DNA of 57,499 bases from Eimeria necatrix (lineage: Eukaryota; Apicomplexa; Conoidasida; Eucoccidiorida; Eimeriidae): contig NW_013652443.1 in NCBI RefSeq assembly GCF_000499385.1, positions 1-57,499 on the forward strand. Direction: 5' to 3'. The first letter of the stretch is position 1, and every line of letters begins with the position of its first letter. The notes below the pieces were generated by a model. It had not been told where the DNA came from and searched no databases. It saw nothing but the letters and a program-made list of their open reading frames with translations. Positions 55,991 to 57,499 of this stretch are shown here, piece after piece. The translations under genes and the position numbers were made by a program.

Positions 55991-57020
55991 GATGCTACAG
56001 AGGTATACACCCATGACGCCTGTAGACAAAGCTACAGATCTAAAACAGAAATAGTGTCAGAGGAGAAATAGAATAATCAAAGAAGCTGTGCATGCAGGCT
56101 TTAAGCAAGCCCTCAGCGCTCAGCAGCAAGCACTAACTCTGCAGCAGCTGCTGCAGCAGCTGTAACCCTAGCATCAACCGCCGCAGCTGCAGCCACGGCA
56201 GCAGCACAGTGCAGGAGCCCCCTTAAAGCAAGCCAGTATCATCTGGGGGTCCCAAGCTCTACAGTTTAACCCCGTGGCCTGCAGCAGCAGCTGCTGCTGA
56301 GCAGCAACTGCTGGTGGGACTTTTCTGCGTGCGTGCAGAAGAACTGTAGCACCACTCTCCAGATATTTTTGATAAGCTGAGCACCAGCGGCCTACACATC
56401 ACACCCATCGTAGCCAATCGAGACGCGTATGCATAGCACTCTTGCACCGCCGTCCTGCTGCTGCCTTCTAGGTCCTATAACGCTAAGCCCTAAACTCTAA
56501 ACTCTGAATTTAGAGTTCTTATATAGGAATTCATGCTTAAAATGAATCCACCCTATAGGCAAAACGTGAAATCAATAACTTCCTTGGCCTCCACGGCCAA
56601 GCCCTCCGTCCCGTCGCCGTTGCTGCCCCTTCTAAACCGCAGATTCCTCATATATTTGCCTCTGCTTCTATTCTACTTTTCTCCTTCGCTCTGTCTTTTT
56701 TGTTGAGGGCTGCACGGCCAGCAGCGGCAACAGCAAGGCATTCCCCGAGCCACCACCACACGCACAGCCGGGCGTACGGGCCGTCGCCGTTGCTTCGGCT
56801 GGAGGCTGAGGCTTAATTCGACTTTGGAACTAAAAAAGATAGAAAAATGACTACAGATCTCTTTATCTGTAAAGAGACGCAGCCCGCAGCGAGAAGGCGC
56901 TGGGGCACCCCCGTTCTGGGTTGTGGGGAGGGTGGGGCGGGCGCTAGAGTTTGGGCGCGTACTCGGGTGCGCGTTGGTTCTGGAGTTGAATTGTGCATAA
57001 AAGAGTTTATTGTTTCGTTA
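55991..57020. other. Region without a supported gene
   Basis: Mixed unique sequence with a CAG patch (56140-56215) and scattered telomere-like fragments near 56482-56515. No coding signal convinced me. Confidence 0.5.
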
Positions 57021-57022
57021 AA

Positions 57023-57394
57023 ATGCGAGTTCTTGCAAGTTCGTTGATCGTTTTAATTATTGAGGCCTTGTGCGCGGCCGGAAAGCGGTGGTCAGGACCG
57101 CTGGGATGCTCGAGGGTGTCTGGCGGCGCTGCTGCCTGCAGCTGGAGCCCCGGGCCTCGGGTGCTGCAGCAGGGCGTTGAAGATAGAAGCCGCGCTCTAT
57201 CTGTTGGGTTTCCCAGTTTGTCGTCAGGCGCATTAATAGGATTTATTTGCAAAATCGGGGAGAGAGAGGGCAGGGAGCTGGTCAGGGGACGGGGGCGCGT
57301 ATCCTGCTGCGGGAGCAGCGGCCGCAGCAGCAGCAGGAGCAGCAGGGTGCTGCTGCTGCGGGGGTTTGCGGGTGCGTGTGGAGGGGTGCACTAG
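57023..57394 (+). CDS. Possible small secreted protein or first exon with signal peptide
   Basis: From the ATG at 57023 the frame begins MRVLASSLIVLIIEALCAAG: one Arg, a hydrophobic core of about 13 residues and a small-residue cleavage region, a textbook signal peptide. It is followed by Gly/Ser/Arg-rich sequence including GCSRVSGGAAACSW and GVEDRSRALSVGFPSL, with a stop at 57392-57394. A TATA-like GCATAAAAG lies about 30 bp upstream. The later part is Ser/Arg-rich triplet reading, so the true exon may end earlier. No surface-antigen family motif is visible. Confidence 0.35.
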   Translation: MRVLASSLIVLIIEALCAAGKRWSGPLGCSRVSGGAAACSWSPGPRVLQQGVEDRSRALSVGFPSLSSGALIGFICKIGEREGRELVRGRGRVSCCGSSGRSSSRSSRVLLLRGFAGACGGVH

Positions 57395-57499
57395 AGAGTG
57401 GGTAAAGAAGTGCGAGGGTAGTGTGTGGCGTTGGGCGCGAGTGATAGCAAAACAATTTCGCTTGTTTTTTGTGTTTCAGCCTGCGCTCCCCCCCCCCCA

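Noticed and set aside
1..57499. CRISPR array, prokaryotic defence or phage-like element
   Set aside because: The regular repeats here are triplet, heptamer or tetranucleotide. There are no spacer-type arrays and the genes are intron-containing eukaryotic housekeeping genes.
57488..57499. Poly-C run at the right edge
   Set aside because: A run of C at the very end may be a contig-end or sequencing artefact, so no feature is called.

Overview
The window looks like nuclear DNA of a coccidian apicomplexan, most likely Eimeria. Three things point there: CAG/CTG trinucleotide tracts almost everywhere, translated as Ala, Gln, Ser or Leu runs inside conserved proteins; many interstitial telomere-like TTTAGGG/CCCTAAA arrays; and intron-rich genes whose conserved cores belong to eukaryotic housekeeping families. 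The species cannot be fixed by eye. I saw no tRNA, rRNA, transposase or CRISPR array. Because CAG tracts hold several frames open, most long open frames are not genes. I called genes only where family motifs, splice sites and reading phase agree.

Layout. 1-1005 (-): partial gene running off the left edge. 1381-2215: telomere-like block. 2235-6277 (+): five-exon secreted DUF676-type alpha/beta hydrolase. 6278-7452: CAG/CTG minisatellite. 7453-9234 (-): peroxin PEX19 ending in a CaaX box. 9290-9862: telomere-like block. 10550-12025 (-): two-exon Ala-rich protein. 12093-12835: telomere-like block. 12840-16948 (+): eight-exon ZC3H15/DFRP1 (Tma46), a translation factor partner, with introns built from telomere-like and CTAG repeats. 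16965-19045: CTAG arrays around a polypurine/polypyrimidine block, with possible small exons. 19059-20327 (-): uncharacterised protein. 21069-24390 (+): nine-exon coatomer epsilon subunit, 306 aa. 25452-28199 (-): uncharacterised helical protein. 28276-42590 (-): very large, repeat-inflated RME-8/DNAJC13 endosomal protein. 44651-49987 and 50794-52966 (-): Gln/Ala/Ser-rich proteins. 53520-57499: A+T-rich, nearly gene-free DNA with TATA/GATA-like simple sequence and a small signal-peptide frame at the right edge.

The recognised genes are unrelated housekeeping functions (lipid hydrolysis, peroxisome biogenesis, translation, COPI transport, endosomal recycling), so this is not an operon or defence island. 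The striking part is the repeat architecture: telomere-like, CTAG and CTG repeats make up whole intron bodies and supply splice sites, while exonic repeats become homopolymeric amino-acid runs. Exon structures for the hydrolase, DFRP1, COPE and the Ala-rich gene are phase-consistent throughout. Those of RME-8 and the Gln-rich proteins are only partly resolved.
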